Below are positions 11,508-23,962 of a stretch of DNA of 64,000 bases, piece after piece. The notes under the pieces are model-generated. The model saw only the letters and a program-made list of their open reading frames with translations, did no database searches and was not told the origin of the DNA. Origin of the DNA: Climacium dendroides (lineage: Eukaryota; Streptophyta; Bryopsida; Hypnales; Climaciaceae); assembly GCA_950106755.1 (NCBI GenBank), contig OX467086.1, positions 20,788,001-20,852,000 of the forward strand, given 5' to 3'. The position numbers were made by a program, and so were the translations under genes. Position 1 is the stretch's first letter. Every line of letters begins with the position of its first letter.

Positions 11508-12463
11508 GATGTACCAAAAATTAATACTCAAACTCTCTTGGGCTCTCATGTTTTAACTTGATTGTATACATTAGTGTATAGGTTTTAGTGTTTCTATTTG
11601 ATGCAAATGTAGGTGTTGCATTGTAGATAGTAATGATTATAGGTAGAAACTTCTTTTGTCTCAACTTTGAATTAATTGTTTCTAGACTTCTAGTCTATTT
11701 AGCTTCCAAGGTAAAACATTCTTGGAATGGGCTTTATTGTAATCTCCTTTTGCAACGGAATTTTCCTTTTCATTTGTTCAAAAATAAGTTCTAACTTCCA
11801 AGACATGAAATTGTGCTAATTTAACGAAACAAAATTGGCATTTATTCTTGTTTATAGAGTGGCTAACATGAAAAATTGGTGCCATTTTTCTCTATCAGAC
11901 TTGAATTTCTAATATAAAATCATTGGAAATTTTTTTTACCCCTATAAATAAAAGAAGGATAATCTCCACGTATAAAGAACCAAATTTGTATAAATTATAG
12001 CCCATATTAGCATCCAAAAGGGCAAAAATAGTCCCGCCTCACTTAGGTCTACAATGGAAAGCTATTATATTTTTTTCACGTTTTACAAAGGAATTCATTA
12101 GAATACATGTGAAATATTCTTTGATTTGTCATTCTTTTGCAAAAAAAATTAAAAATTCATTGAATAGAACTATGCATAGTGACCAAATGGTTTAACAAGC
12201 CTCCTACCTTATTTGTCTTGTTATGCAATAACAATTACTTGTATATTATGTTGTACCTACCACTAAGAGGGTTTTTATTTTATTCATTGAAAGCAATGCA
12301 AAAAGAAACTAAAGTTTAGTGATGACAATATTTTGCGTCTTTAGACATGGATGAAATATGAAAACTATGGAGGAACTTAGTTGTTCATCCAAAGTGGGTA
12401 TATTCATCTTCGAAGAAAAATATCATCTCAAGAGATTGAAACAATGTAGTGACTTCATTTGCA
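11508..12463. other. AT-rich intergenic DNA
   Basis: Nothing recognised. Confidence 0.5.
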
Positions 12464-12715
12464 AGTATGGCCTTATTCGTTAAAATGAGACAATCTGCAT
12501 ATTTTGGGACTACAACCTTAAACCAGTTATAGTGATTTATCCTCGAGTCGAGGATAAGATGAGCTTGCAACCTTTGGGAAATCAAAGTTTTTTTATATAT
12601 ATTAATACATTGAAATCTCAACTTACCAAATAGTTATTATGATTTATCTTCGAGTCAAGGATAAAAATGAGACTACCAAAAGTCTCAATATAACGAATAT
12701 GGCCTTAAGTTCTTC
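12464..12715. repeat. Inverted-repeat element of about 250 bp
   Basis: TATGGCCTTATTCGTTAA near the left edge is mirrored by AACGAATATGGCCTTA at the right edge. Inside, TGATTTATCCTCGAGTCGAGG is echoed by a second TGATTTATCTTCGAGTCAAGG about 100 bp on. It is a degenerate MITE-like element with an unclear target duplication. Confidence 0.55.
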
Positions 12716-13369
12716 TAAGTTCTCGGATTGTGGGAACTTGGCCACAACAACAATTTGACATGGCAAAGTGACTACCATGTCAAATTAAAAAAATTAATTC
12801 TTAAAATTTTAAAAATTAAATTAATTAAATTTTAATTAAATTTTATTTTGGCTAGCATTGGCTGGTTTATAGCATGGAGCATGGACATGAAATGGCCTTC
12901 TAATACCCCCTCTAATATGGCACTTTTGGAGTTTAGACCGTGTGGTTTAAAATCTAAAACTATCCTAAATATCTAACATCTATATGAGTCACAAATGTTT
13001 GAAATCTATATTGACCTTAGATATTGTTTTTGTGGTTTAGATTGCGTAGTCTAAAAATGACACATGGAATATTGCCATTTTAATGAAATTTCCTATAAAT
13101 TTGTAAAATTGTGTAAAATTTTGATTAAATTTTGATGAAATATCCAAATTAGGCCTAGTTGTAGGATAAATCTTGTTTCCCTTCTACCCCTTTTGCAATC
13201 TAAGATGAAATTGTTGAATTACTATAACATTTGAAGAAGATTGTTCCACTTGGTAGAGATTATGCACATTTGGAGGAATCAACATGTTATCATCTACAAT
13301 TTTCATGTTTCATCCATGGATTAAAAGATCTATAAAGATCACTTTTAACTTTGCACTAACTTACCCTCA
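12716..13369. other. AT-rich intergenic DNA
   Basis: The 12.72-12.90 kb part resembles dispersed repeat B fragments (TTGACATGGCAAAGTG, then a TTAATTAAATTT block). No gene was recognised. Confidence 0.45.
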
Positions 13370-13555
13370 AATTGAAATAAATTAAGGTAGAGGCACAAAT
13401 TGTCAACCACACCTACTACCTAATTTGTGGGGGGTAGTATTTCCAACCAAGGTTGAAACAAATTTCCAACTAAAACTTGGAATGTTGGATTTTTTGGTCA
13501 TTTTCAAGGTTGGGACTATTAAGGCTATGATACATGTCCAAAACTAAAGTAGTGA
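13370..13555 (-). repeat. Dispersed repeat C, reverse copy
   Basis: In reverse orientation it matches 2766-3065 and 45562-46015, including the GTCAACCACACC, CCAACCAAGGTTG and AGTAGTGAGCAAG blocks. Confidence 0.6.
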
Positions 13556-14020
13556 GCAAGAAAATAGGATATATTAGTGCATTTTAATTCCATTTTAGAG
13601 AAATTAATAATTTAGATTTTCCTTCTATCTCATACCTACTTCTACTTAACAATTTTCTTAAGAATGAAAATTAATGAAATTTTTTCCCCTAGACTCTCAA
13701 TTGAATTCTTTACCACAAAGATTTAAACTTCAAAACTTTGTACTGCAAAAAATTTAAGTTAAGAAGCTTCAAAGTCAAAAAATCTAGTTCTGCAATGTGT
13801 TGAAAAGTTTAGTTTTTTTTTTTCACTTTAAATGCAAATATCTTGCAATCTATGTGGTCAAAATTTCTGAAATTTTTTCTTCACATTCTCATACTAATTA
13901 GGTGTAAGATCTTATAGTTAGATGTGAAAAAAAATGTTTTTCAAATTTTTTTACTCTTTGCTATAGAAATGGCAGTTTTGACTATTTATTGGTAGAGAAA
14001 TGGCCTTAGTCCTTTAAGGG
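13556..14020 (+). mobile_element. TTAA family 1, left-truncated copy (keeps the empty site)
   Basis: It matches the right half of the 60-62 kb family 1 copies and ends GTCCTTTAAGGG directly before TTAA (14021-14024). The left end is missing, as the match starts inside the element. At 13750-13775 it reads through AATTTAAGTTAAGAAG without interruption. In the 60-62 kb copy exactly this point carries a 916-bp insertion, so this copy shows the unoccupied target. Confidence 0.75.
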
Positions 14021-14024
14021 TTAA

Positions 14025-14240
14025 TTCTCAAATGTCGAAAAAGACATCTTTTGTGCAATAGATGATAGGAAATCCTTCTAGCAGAATAGAAGTGCAGCTA
14101 TTCATCCTTGAAATTTTGTTGTGAAAAAGGAAGGTCTTCTACAATAGTTTTGACTTCCAATGAATGCTTTTGCAATTTTTTAAGCAAATGATTCACACAG
14201 TAACCAAAGGGATGATTTCCACGGTCACCGGCCTGTCCTT
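14025..14240 (-). mobile_element. TTAA family 2 copy, abutting family 1
   Basis: A 216-bp element lies between TTAA at 14021-14024 and TTAA at 14241-14244. It shares GACTTCCAATGAATGCTTTTG, GGGATGATTTCCACGGTCACC and CCTGTCCTTT with other family 2 copies. Its left TTAA is also the right TTAA of the neighbouring family 1 copy, so one element inserted exactly at the other's border. The termini are decayed relative to 5890-6121. Confidence 0.7.
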
Positions 14241-14244
14241 TTAA

Positions 14245-15289
14245 CCCTTTGCTTGAAGGAGTGTAGGACTCTTTACCGTACTTGAAAAGCAAGCAATGCT
14301 ACAGGGAAAGAGCCTCTCGTCCTTGTTGTCCAATACCTAGCTCTACAGCTCGCAATGCAAGTGTCGAATCCGTCGTCCACGACGTGCGAACTCTGCACGT
14401 TTTCCCGCAGCTGCCCTGTCGGAAGAGCCAGGTACAAAAGTGCAAAGATCAGAGCAAACAGTCACCGTGCGAGCTATGATTCCGTCGAGAAAGAATCGTG
14501 AAAGTCGCAGCACTCTGTCCAAATGCAGAGCGTCCACAGGTTTTCCCCAACTAAATCCCCGTCCCCACAGAAGCAGAAGAATATCCACATCCACCCTTTT
14601 TAATTTACCAGCCCCTGGTTTCATAGATTCAGCTGCGAATTGAATCTCCTCACCCGCCTCCTCGGAAACTCATCTGGTTGGACATAACAGCTGCTCCTAT
14701 TTGTTGAACCCACAGACTTTCCTCATGTTCATTTGTCTTTTCGTTTCCTTCACGTGATCCGGAAATTCCATCTCTGGCTTATTTCATTGGTGGGTGCCCT
14801 AATGAATGCGTGATGCGGACGAATTCGTCGTGAAATTTGGTATCAATTCCGCAGCGATGGAGATTGAGGTGTGCGGCCTTACCTTTCACTGCATTTCAGT
14901 TTGTGGAATTGAGTTGGGTTTGAGAAGATTGGGGATTGGGGAGAATTGGATCTGTTTCTTGAAGTTCGAGGTGCTTGGAACCCTAGTGACGAAATCGTGG
15001 ATTTGTGGCGTGTGGTGATTGTACAAGGTTGAGTGGCAGTCGTGGTAGGATTGAGAAGGGGAATTGTTGGTTATTTCACTGCATGAAGTGATAGCAATTG
15101 CAAGCGATAGAATGGTGATTGTGAAGTCAATTGGAGGAGAATTGATTGGAGAATTGAAGAGATTTTTGTGTTATAGGACGGTGACGAAGATGGGGAGTTG
15201 GATGGTGCAGGTAGCGAATAGGGTTGGTGGGTTCTTTTAGATGTGGAGGATTTGGGATGGCTTCTGTGGATTTGGTGTAAGAGGACAGG
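14245..15289 (+). promoter_or_regulatory. GC-rich upstream region of the J-protein gene
   Basis: Base composition changes sharply to GC- and CpG-rich at about 14.28-14.65 kb, then stays gene-like up to the start codon at 15290. The region plausibly holds the promoter and a long 5' leader. Open frames on both strands here have no recognisable domain and overlap each other, so I do not call them genes. The transcription start is not visible. Confidence 0.45.
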
Positions 15290-17460
15290 ATGCAGAGCCC
15301 AAACACTCGACTGGACCAGGTGAGAATTGTGTCTGGATCTACTTATTTGGCTCTTTGAGGTGACTACCACAGGCGTTCCTGTTTGCTTTTGATGGCATCC
15401 ATGTTTCTTCTAGCTCTCTCTTCGCCTACAGTTAGACGAAAGTTAGTTTGGTGAGCGCAGCTGATATGACTATATGAGTATCAAAGAGTTGCAAAGGGTG
15501 AAGAGTGCGCTAACTTAATTCTGCATTCTGTTCGACAATTCGCGGCAATTCGCTTAGTAATGCGGACTAGAGTCATTTCTTAAGTCCTGCAGTAATTGTG
15601 AAGATTACATGCGATGTCCATGTGGCACACAAGTGCTGCCGAATAGATAGCAGGCACCCAAAGTTGACACTTCTGTACATAACAGTCTCCTCTACTCTTA
15701 GTTTTTGTTTACATTCTTATTTTCAGTTACTAACTTGGACAGCTGATGATCGACTGTACAGCCTAGACCTGCACTAGTAGAGATCCAAGTTGTACTCTCC
15801 CTTTAGGTTCAATCTCTCCTTCCAATTTTCAAACTCTAAGAATCACGATTTTTAAGGTTACGTATTCTGACTAACATATGGTGACCACAGAACTTTTTGT
15901 TTTTCTTTCTTAGGTTTTAGCTAGGTGAGCTTAAGGGTTAATGCAGCTGCGCATGTGTTTGAGAGAATAAGGTAACAGCACCTAACTGTGATCCTTTTCT
16001 AAAACCAAGCCCTGCAGATTCTTGCCTAAAATGTACAATACTCATGAGAGCCTTGGGTCACTTTTAGGTACACCTATTTTGAGCACTTTGAAAATAGATA
16101 GTTTATATATTTGGTGTGCCAAAAATGCAAAAGAAGAGAATCTTGAATTCTCTTTGGACTGCCTCCAACATCCACAAGAAAATTAGGCAATTTAATAATA
16201 GGAGCATTGCTCAATTGCTTATTTGGATGCATTTCCTTATTATTAGAAGGTGGCGCACCTGGTCTCATCAACCATCGAGGATCTCAGTTGCTGATTCAGA
16301 GCTCTTTCTTTTTTTCCCCATCATTTTGTCATTTTGACATACGATCATATTCATGGTGAGTCTGTGTTTGTTTCAGGATCATTACAAAGTGCTTGGCGTC
16401 GATTATGATGCAACGGATGACTCTATCCGTACGAGCTATTTACGCCTCGCTCTGGTTGGTGCTTGAACGTTAATGCATCCCTCCATTTGTATAGGAAGCT
16501 TTGTATGTCATATATAGGGAGTACATACTCTTCCCCTCTTGCCATTTCAACCCATCATTAACTGGATGTATGAATGCTTCTTTATTTCTTTTTGTCCCTT
16601 TTGTCTTTCCTTCCAATCTGCAACGATGCAGAACCCCTGTTGCTTTTTAATGAAAGTTTACATCAAGCGTCCCCTTCTTGATTGGTTATGACGTGGTGCG
16701 GGACATTCACCTAGTGTTTATCGCATCTCCTGTTCGCCTGCAGAAATGGCACCCGGATAAGCACAATGGTGCAACTGCGGCTACTCTCGAGTTCCAGAAG
16801 ATCAATGAAGCATATCGAGGTTAGCTCTTTTGGACTCTAAATTCCAATGGTGCAACTGATGCGTAGTGGAATTTCGGGTCTTAAGTTTAAATCTTTGCAG
16901 AACAAATGCTAAGTAGTTAGTTTTTCTTATTGTTTTTATCGAGCTACACACCAAGGGTGATTTGTTGATTTTAGCTGTCTGTTTTAGGTGTGGGTGGAAT
17001 CTCCACTGCTTTTTAGGATCGTGATTTATTAAGGATGTTGTCAGAACGACCAGATGCTTTTTGCAGTCCGTTAACAGCATGCTCATGTGGTTTTATTTTG
17101 TCGAGGATAGTCTTGAGTGACCCATTTATGCGACATGAGTATGATATGCACGGAAACTACGGCCTTCAGGACTACAATTACACTGTGAGAAACGACATTG
17201 CTCCCAGTTCGTTTCTTTCCTTGACCATGTTTCTTTTGACCCTTTTTTGGGATAGTCAGACTTTCAAACCTAGAGCTTACTGTTAGGCTCTGCTCTTCTT
17301 CAGTTGTTCGCCTAAATCTGAAGCATTTGAAATTGGTTATCCCCAAACGCATTGAATCTTCAATTTTGTTCTCTGGTGCTTGCAGGATTACCTAAAGCGA
17401 TTTAAGAGCTTGATATTGACCTGCAATGGCTTGGGAATCAGCAGTCGTCTAGACCGGTGA
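15290..17460 (+). CDS. Short plant J-domain (DnaJ/Hsp40) protein, 5 exons
   Basis: Exons are 15290-15319, 16377-16454, 16744-16819, 17111-17184 and 17386-17460. All introns are GT-AG and phases agree throughout, giving 110 residues. The J domain starts at residue 11 ([13 protein letters not shown]), and the HPD signature that stimulates Hsp70 ATPase is at residues 39-41 (KWHPDKH). Helix IV carries INEAYRVLSDP and EYD. The C-terminal tail has [18 protein letters not shown], which I recognise from small plant J proteins with a [14 protein letters not shown] tail. There are no Zn-finger or DnaJ C-terminal domains, so it is a type III co-chaperone, probably cytosolic or nuclear. An in-frame TAA lies four codons before the ATG, supporting this start. 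Exact client and partner are unknown. Confidence 0.88.
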
Positions 17461-17930
17461 TTTTGCATGTCTGAAATCAATACTGAACCGGACGCCTGAA
17501 ATTGAAAACAGACCTTATTTACACACATATGTAGATGTAGCAGAGAAAAGTATCAGTGGAAAATATTCTCTGGAAGCTCCTGAAATGCTCATAATTGTAT
17601 GGCATTGGACACAAGCAACTAGTAGTTGAAATCTACTCGTTGAGGCTAAAATGTTGAGGCAGCCTAATTAGTTTTGTCTAATTGACACTATTGGTGTTTC
17701 TAGGCCGCCATTTTAACATTGAGAACCTCCTGTAATCCACGAATGGAATGAAGAGGGGTAGAGTATCTTGGCCACACTTACAGTTTGGTCAGAGTTTTAG
17801 GCCATTACCGAGGGCAAAAGCGACACATCCTTACAGTGTTCACAAGTTTTTTCGTATGTAGTGTATCTTGAAGATGGGTCATTAGATGATTTTTGGGGTC
17901 AAAACAAGACTCCAAGTTTCCAGGAGTTTC
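17461..17930 (+). other. Downstream flank and likely 3' UTR of the J-protein gene
   Basis: No further coding was seen. Composition is intermediate and then becomes AT-rich. The poly(A) site cannot be placed with confidence. Confidence 0.4.
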
Positions 17931-18012
17931 TGGACTGTGGGGAACAATGGGAACTCTACCAAATCAACATTTGGACTGTGGGGAACAATGGGAACTCTAC
18001 CAAATCAACATT
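17931..18012. repeat. Tandem duplication, 2 x 41 bp
   Basis: 17931-17971 (starting TGGACTGTGGGGAACAATGG) is repeated essentially exactly at 17972-18012. It is followed by a TTAATTAATTAA and TATATA-rich tract. Confidence 0.9.
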
Positions 18013-21000
18013 TTGACATGGTCGCAACTGTGCCACATCAGATTATATTAATTAATTAATTAATTTAATATTTAAAATTATATATATGTATATATATATA
18101 TAATTTTTAAAATTTTAAATATTTGCATTGGTTCACAATTTAAGAAATAGGCTTCAAACGGCTCTCTCATGCCTTAAATCCCTTCTTATGTTGCCACAAG
18201 GTCCAAATCAACTTTTTCTTTGAACTTTTAAAAAAAAATAGTACACTCAAAGAAATGAAAGAATGAGTTTTTCATTTCCAAGGCAAGAATAAAATACAAG
18301 GCCACCATCCTAGTTATAGGATGGGACGAGGGACTTCTTTCTAAATTTTTAGTTTTTTATTGTTTCTATTCTTTGAACAGTTTCTCAATTCTCTTCTCTT
18401 AATAGTTAGTTTTTAAACATTACATAGAGTCTTCTAAGTTTTGGAAAATTCTTTCAAAAAAACTGTAAAGACATTGAACCATAGTTTTGAGGTTTGAAGA
18501 ATAAGGAGTACCTAGTTTTACTTTTGAAAAATGCTTTAAGTAAGTTAGAACATGGGTAAAACACAACATCAAAGTTCAATGAAAGAGAGCAAGAACACAT
18601 TTACTTGTAGTCCATGTTGCATGGATAGAATTGTTACCTATTTAAAGTAGATGTACCTAAAAGTAACACTTGTTCAAAATCTACAAATCTTCAAGGTAGC
18701 TATAGAATAAAATGATGTGTGCTTATTAGGAAATGATTTAGGAAACCAACAAAATTGATTCTGTATTTTTTCGAGCTTGTATGAATATAATGCAAATTTG
18801 TAGAACAACTCCATAGATGGACCTACTAAAGGCCTATAGATTTTAGACTAATATACAAATGGTTATAGAAACATCCCAAAGCAATAGACAATAGACTTGT
18901 ATTACTCACAAGAGATTGACTAGAGCAAAACTTGCCCTCATACCTGTGATAACTTTCTATAATCCCACCTATCTATTTTGTGCCTACTTGTACTTGGATT
19001 TAGGTCGTTTTTTAGATGTCACTAAACAAATCCTATTACTTTTAGATACATCTATCTAAAAGTGAGATCCAAACGTGTGTCTTGTAGAAAATGAAGTACT
19101 TCAAAGCTTTATCACAATCCAAGATGCTTCCAGGGGATGCTCAACACTACCATGGTTCAATGGTTGAGTAGACTCATGATTAGTAATTCAAGGATCTTCT
19201 AACTTTAAACTTTTCATTCTTCATTATTATACATACAAAATTAAATCATTATGTATACTTGAACATTAGCAAATTTAGAATTGTCTACAAAATGCGACAT
19301 GATCCACTGAAATGAAAAAAATACATTTCAAAAATGAAAATATCTCGTAACAACAAAGAACTTAGCATATTAGTTCCCAACCTTATAAAATCATGTTTTA
19401 CAACTAATTACAAACAACAGGGTTGCTTTCAACCCAATCACATTAAAATCATAAAAATGATAAATATCAACAACAACAAATACAAAGAAGAGTAGAAGCT
19501 ACAAATGCCTAAAGGTAACTACACCTACACACTTTTTGATCTACTTGTAATAAATCAAAAAATTAGCTTAGGATTTAAAGCCACCAAAGATTTCTTCATT
19601 TCTGTAGTAAAAGTACTATCATATGGTGTTGTCAAATTGTATCATAATTAAGTCAATGTCACAATCAAATACTTTTAGTACCTTAATAACCATTTCCAAC
19701 TAAAGAGACATGTTGTGATAGCTATCAAAAGCCTCTTTAGATTGTCTCCCCTTTGTTAAGAACTCCTATTGTATAGGCCATCCATTTTGAATGATTAACT
19801 ATTAGAGGAAATTTCAGCTCTTTAGAAGGTCATTTGATTGCATATAAATGTGCATATAACAAAAATCATCCCAAATCTTGTCAAAGAAAATAAGACTATC
19901 TTGTGCTACCTTATATGTCTTGTCATATTGGTGATTAATAAATATTTTTTAAAATAATATAATTTTTAATTTTTAATTTTTTTTATTGCAATCAAAAGTC
20001 AAACAGCCCTTCACAAGGCCTAAATTTTCTCGAATGCTATCTAGCTTGATCAACTAGCTATCTTAATTGGTTGGCCATCTAGATTGATGAACAAAGGAGA
20101 TGACCTGTTTGTGGTGTTTGCTTGTGTTGTGTCTATCTTGTTTGCGGTGATTGTTTGTGACATTTTCTTATGCTTCATTAGAAAAAAATGAGCCCTCAAA
20201 AGGGCCGTGAGTTTGTGAACAATGGAAATAACATAGAACAACAAAGAACAACAAGCTAAAAAAAATTAATTTTTTTTGGCCAATGAACTAGAAGGCTTAA
20301 TCAACATGAGACAATTTTCTTAAATTATTTTAAATATATCTTAAAAATTAATATTAAACAAATACAAAATTATAATTTTTTTGAATTTAATGTGGCATTA
20401 GTACAACTATGTCAAACTATTATTTTTGAATGTATTTATTACTATTATTTTACTATTACTTTAATTATTATTAATTATCATTTTTAAATTAAATTAATTT
20501 TTTTAATGTGATCACTATTCATCACTAATGATAAGCAGTGGCCATTGTCCCTCAAAGCGGCTGTGAGTTCTATTGAAGGGAACTTTTACTATGAAGCAAC
20601 TTTTTTAAGGGTTCATTTTTTTCCTAATGTTTTGACTTTGCTTGTATTTGTTTATGGTGTTTTCTTGTGCTTTTTTCATCTAGTTTTCTTGCAATGGCTT
20701 TCATCAAGCCTTCTTGGAGCCATGGCAGTGGCTTTTCTTATTTAGGTTTGGGGATTTGTTATTGTGGAGGGAGCCATGTTGATGATTCCATTGATTTTAG
20801 TGATCCTCCAAGTGATTTGCCCATTGTTGTATATTGCTGTGCCCATTCATGTAGGGACTCTCTCACATTGTAGGATTTTTTATCCTAACATGACTTAGTT
20901 TTTTATGTCAAGATGTCCGTCAACATTGGTTGGGATATGTTTTGAAGCATCAAGATTCAAAATCACTTTTGCCACAAAAAATAATTTTAATTTTAATTTC

Positions 21001-22204
21001 ATTTTAATCCATGTCTATCAATTTGGATGGACAAGCCATCCCTACTTTATTTATTTATTTAATTATTTATTATTTATTTTCGTGTAAATATGATCATGAC
21101 AAACATTGGGCTTGAATACTAATGTTATGATAGACATCATGCTATCCAAATGTGATGTGACACCAAAAATTTTGATGCAACGAGGTCGATTAATTTATTT
21201 GAGATTTTTCCATAAGCAAGGATGAGATGGAGATGCGGTTTGAAGTTGGTGAAGAGAATTTAAACTCTTCATCTAAGACGTACAATGAAGACATTCATGC
21301 CTTTGTAATCTCATACATAAATGTACTCATAGGTGAGAGTTTATTTCACATTTTTCATTATATTTTGATTGCAGGGTTTGTTTTTATTGTTATTTTTGTA
21401 TTTGCTAATATTTTTAAAATTTTGAATAGGGGAGAATAGAAGATTCTACATGATTAGGTATCTGGTTGTGAGTATGAGCTTAAATCCAGTGAGATTAGCT
21501 AGAGACATAGCATACAAAAGACCCTTTACAAATTATTCTCCAAGTGTGCAACATCCATAGCCTATGCACATAATTTATAGATGGCCATTTTCACACATCC
21601 TACATTGACATAATATGCAATGGATCAGCTCATTGGTGTACTATAGCAAGGTTGAAGGTTGTAGTCCTATCAGGTCAAAAACTAATTGGGAGGTTCCCTA
21701 ATCATTTTAGAAGTGACTAGGTTGTTGTAATTCTAATCTTCAAAAATCCCAAAATGTATTTGAACAGATTTAGATGGTAAATTTGGATTTCATATCATAA
21801 ATACTAATCTCAACGACCAAGATTATTGTGGTTTTTTCCACTAGAGGAAGGTGCTAATGGTTCTGAGCAAGTTGTGTTTGCATCTTTTTGCTGCATTGTT
21901 TTTCCTAGTACATTACTCTCTACTTTAGTAAATAAATTACCTTAGTTTCAATTGATATACATCTTACTACCATTGTTAAATAATTTTATAAAGCATTGTA
22001 ACATTCTTAATCAAAATCAAACACCTTGTACTTAATCTTAAAAAAAAACCATAGAATTAATTCTCACTATATTCCACTACTCACATCCTACCAAATTTCA
22101 AAATTTAATTGGTGGAAAGTTAGAAATTAGGATTAGAGCTCTATACTATATTCCAAGGCCTAGTGCAAGTAAAATGCCCACATGTATAGTAACATATTAG
22201 TATT
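18013..22204. other. AT-rich intergenic DNA, no gene recognised
   Basis: There are long AT blocks (for example 18040-18120, 19940-19990, 20330-20500). Short open frames at 20.5-20.9 kb and 21.2-21.4 kb are hydrophobic or compositionally biased and show no domain. I see no transposon with clear ends. Confidence 0.5.
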
Positions 22205-22440
22205 TTTTTTTTTTTGGGGGGGGCATTTGAGGGCCATTTTATGCCCACTCCCTGTGTTGTGAATCTACCACTACTAGCCAGAATAAAGAATAATAAAATA
22301 ATAATTTAGAATTAAAAAATTAAAAAAATTACTATCTTATGCGATAATTGCTTTGCCACAGACTATTGTTGTGGCCTAGTTCCCACAATTTGGCAACTTG
22401 AGGGAATTCATGGCCTTGTTGAGTAGGTGAATCTCATCTA
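22205..22440. repeat. Dispersed repeat B, copy 2
   Basis: It matches 1950-2200 in order: G-run, GCATTTGAGGGCC, AATAAAGAATAATAAA, AT block, then the GTTGTGG..TAGTTCC segment. The copies are diverged and of unknown family. Confidence 0.65.
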
Positions 22441-23479
22441 ATACTTTTGGAAGGTTTTGACAATAAAAAAAAGTCGGATTTGGAACCCAAATTAGAGCTA
22501 AAAAATAGAGAACTTAGATTCCGAGTCCCATCTAATGTTTGTATATAAAATGAGAAGAATAACATTAAATTGAGGATCTTCATTGGCTAATTTTGGAGAT
22601 AAATTTGACTATTGCAAGGTCCGTGTATAAAGTGCCTTCAAATGTTATTTTTATACTTTTGATCCATTAGATTGACATATATTTGTTGCATAATATTACA
22701 TTTGTAAAAAAATGGAATTTAGAGTGGGACCTTGACCTTCACACTATAAAGCTCTAAGTCCCATATATAATATTTCATATTCACCTTCTATGAAAGAAAG
22801 ATGGATTTGGCCTTGAAGTAGTATTCAAAGATATGGAATATAGAACAAGTATAAAACAACCCTAAAGTATTTTGGAAAGAGCCCAAGTATCTAAAACAAA
22901 CGTGCATTCAAGAATATGAAGTGATTGTATTTTTTTTACTCAAAAGAAAGATAATTTTTTTTTGAATCTACAATTTATTCCTTGGTCATTCAATAGTATT
23001 CTAAGGCTCTTTGCTTCCGCACTAGTTTAGTAACTTAGAAAGATACTTCCCAAAAAATAAACAATTGCTTTTAGAGATAAGAAATCAAGATTCAAGATAA
23101 ATATGAAGTTGATTAAGGATTTGACCAATTCACATCAAATAAAGGATTAGGGTTAGGGTTAGGTTTTGGTTCATGATTGCAATTTTTATGAGTGCAATTG
23201 CAAATATTGCCCTGAGTTACTAAATTCTCAAACTTGATGTGTATTACCATTCTACTTCATTCTACTTCAAATGACCTCTCTTATAGTGTTATACATCCTT
23301 GTGTCTTGTCTTTAAGTCAAAATTTAAACTCTACTAAAATCCATAGCACATCCCACTAAAGAGGGTCCCTAAACTCCCATCCCTTCACTCACAATAAAGG
23401 CTAACCAAAAGGGGATGACTATCCGAATAGAAGATTTTTAAAAAAAATTGACATGAAATTGTATTGTATATTTTGTCCT
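22441..23479. other. Intergenic; short interstitial TTAGGG run
   Basis: No gene was seen. At about 23146-23166 there is a run of three TTAGGG-like units (GGATTAGGGTTAGGGTTAGG). It is too short to indicate a chromosome end and may be chance or a telo-box-like motif. Confidence 0.5.
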
Positions 23480-23962
23480 TGAAGTCATGCATGTTGAAGT
23501 TAACAAAGTTCTATATGTAAGCTCATCTAGATGAATAAACAATCTAGTAGACATACCCACTACCAACCAATTTCCACTTTCACTATCGTGCCCCTTAGTG
23601 ACACTTACCACCTTAAGTTTTACCAAAGTGCTTCTATAGCACTCAACTTCTACTAATACTAAAGGTCACAGTCTTCTAACATCACACATATCACACATAT
23701 TACACACCTACAATGTTAAATTCCAACTCTAGTCACAAGTTTTCCATTCTTCTATGACTCTCAACATTTAATTTCCATCAATTAACTTCCATAAGACATC
23801 AACATGTCACTTGATGACATGGGACAAAATTTCCATTGATGTCTAAGCACTTAGTAGTGGCACTATTCCCTACCAATGCTAACCGTCCTTGAATGTGACC
23901 CAACTCCCTATTAAATCCAACTAATCTTATTTTGAATCTCCATTAATAAGTTTTGATTAGTG
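23480..23962 (+). repeat. Dispersed repeat D, left part, split by the hAT element
   Basis: In reverse orientation it matches 40975-41270, with shared blocks such as CCCCTTAGTGAC, CAACTCTA.TCA and TTCCATTCTTCTATGA. It stops at the hAT target duplication (GATTAGTG, 23955-23962) and resumes at 27861. The kind of element is unknown; it could be a retroelement-derived segment. Confidence 0.7.

Noticed and set aside
14343..14643. Overlapping open frames on both strands in the GC-rich block before the J-protein gene
   Set aside because: No domain, no splice-consistent continuation, and strands overlap. More likely promoter or leader sequence.
20545..20873. Hydrophobic open frames resembling membrane peptides
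   Set aside because: T-rich DNA gives Phe/Leu-rich translations in several frames. There is no domain or supporting gene structure.
23146..23166. TTAGGG repeats as a possible telomere remnant
   Set aside because: Only about three units, and plant telomeres are usually TTTAGGG. Too short to infer a fusion or chromosome end.
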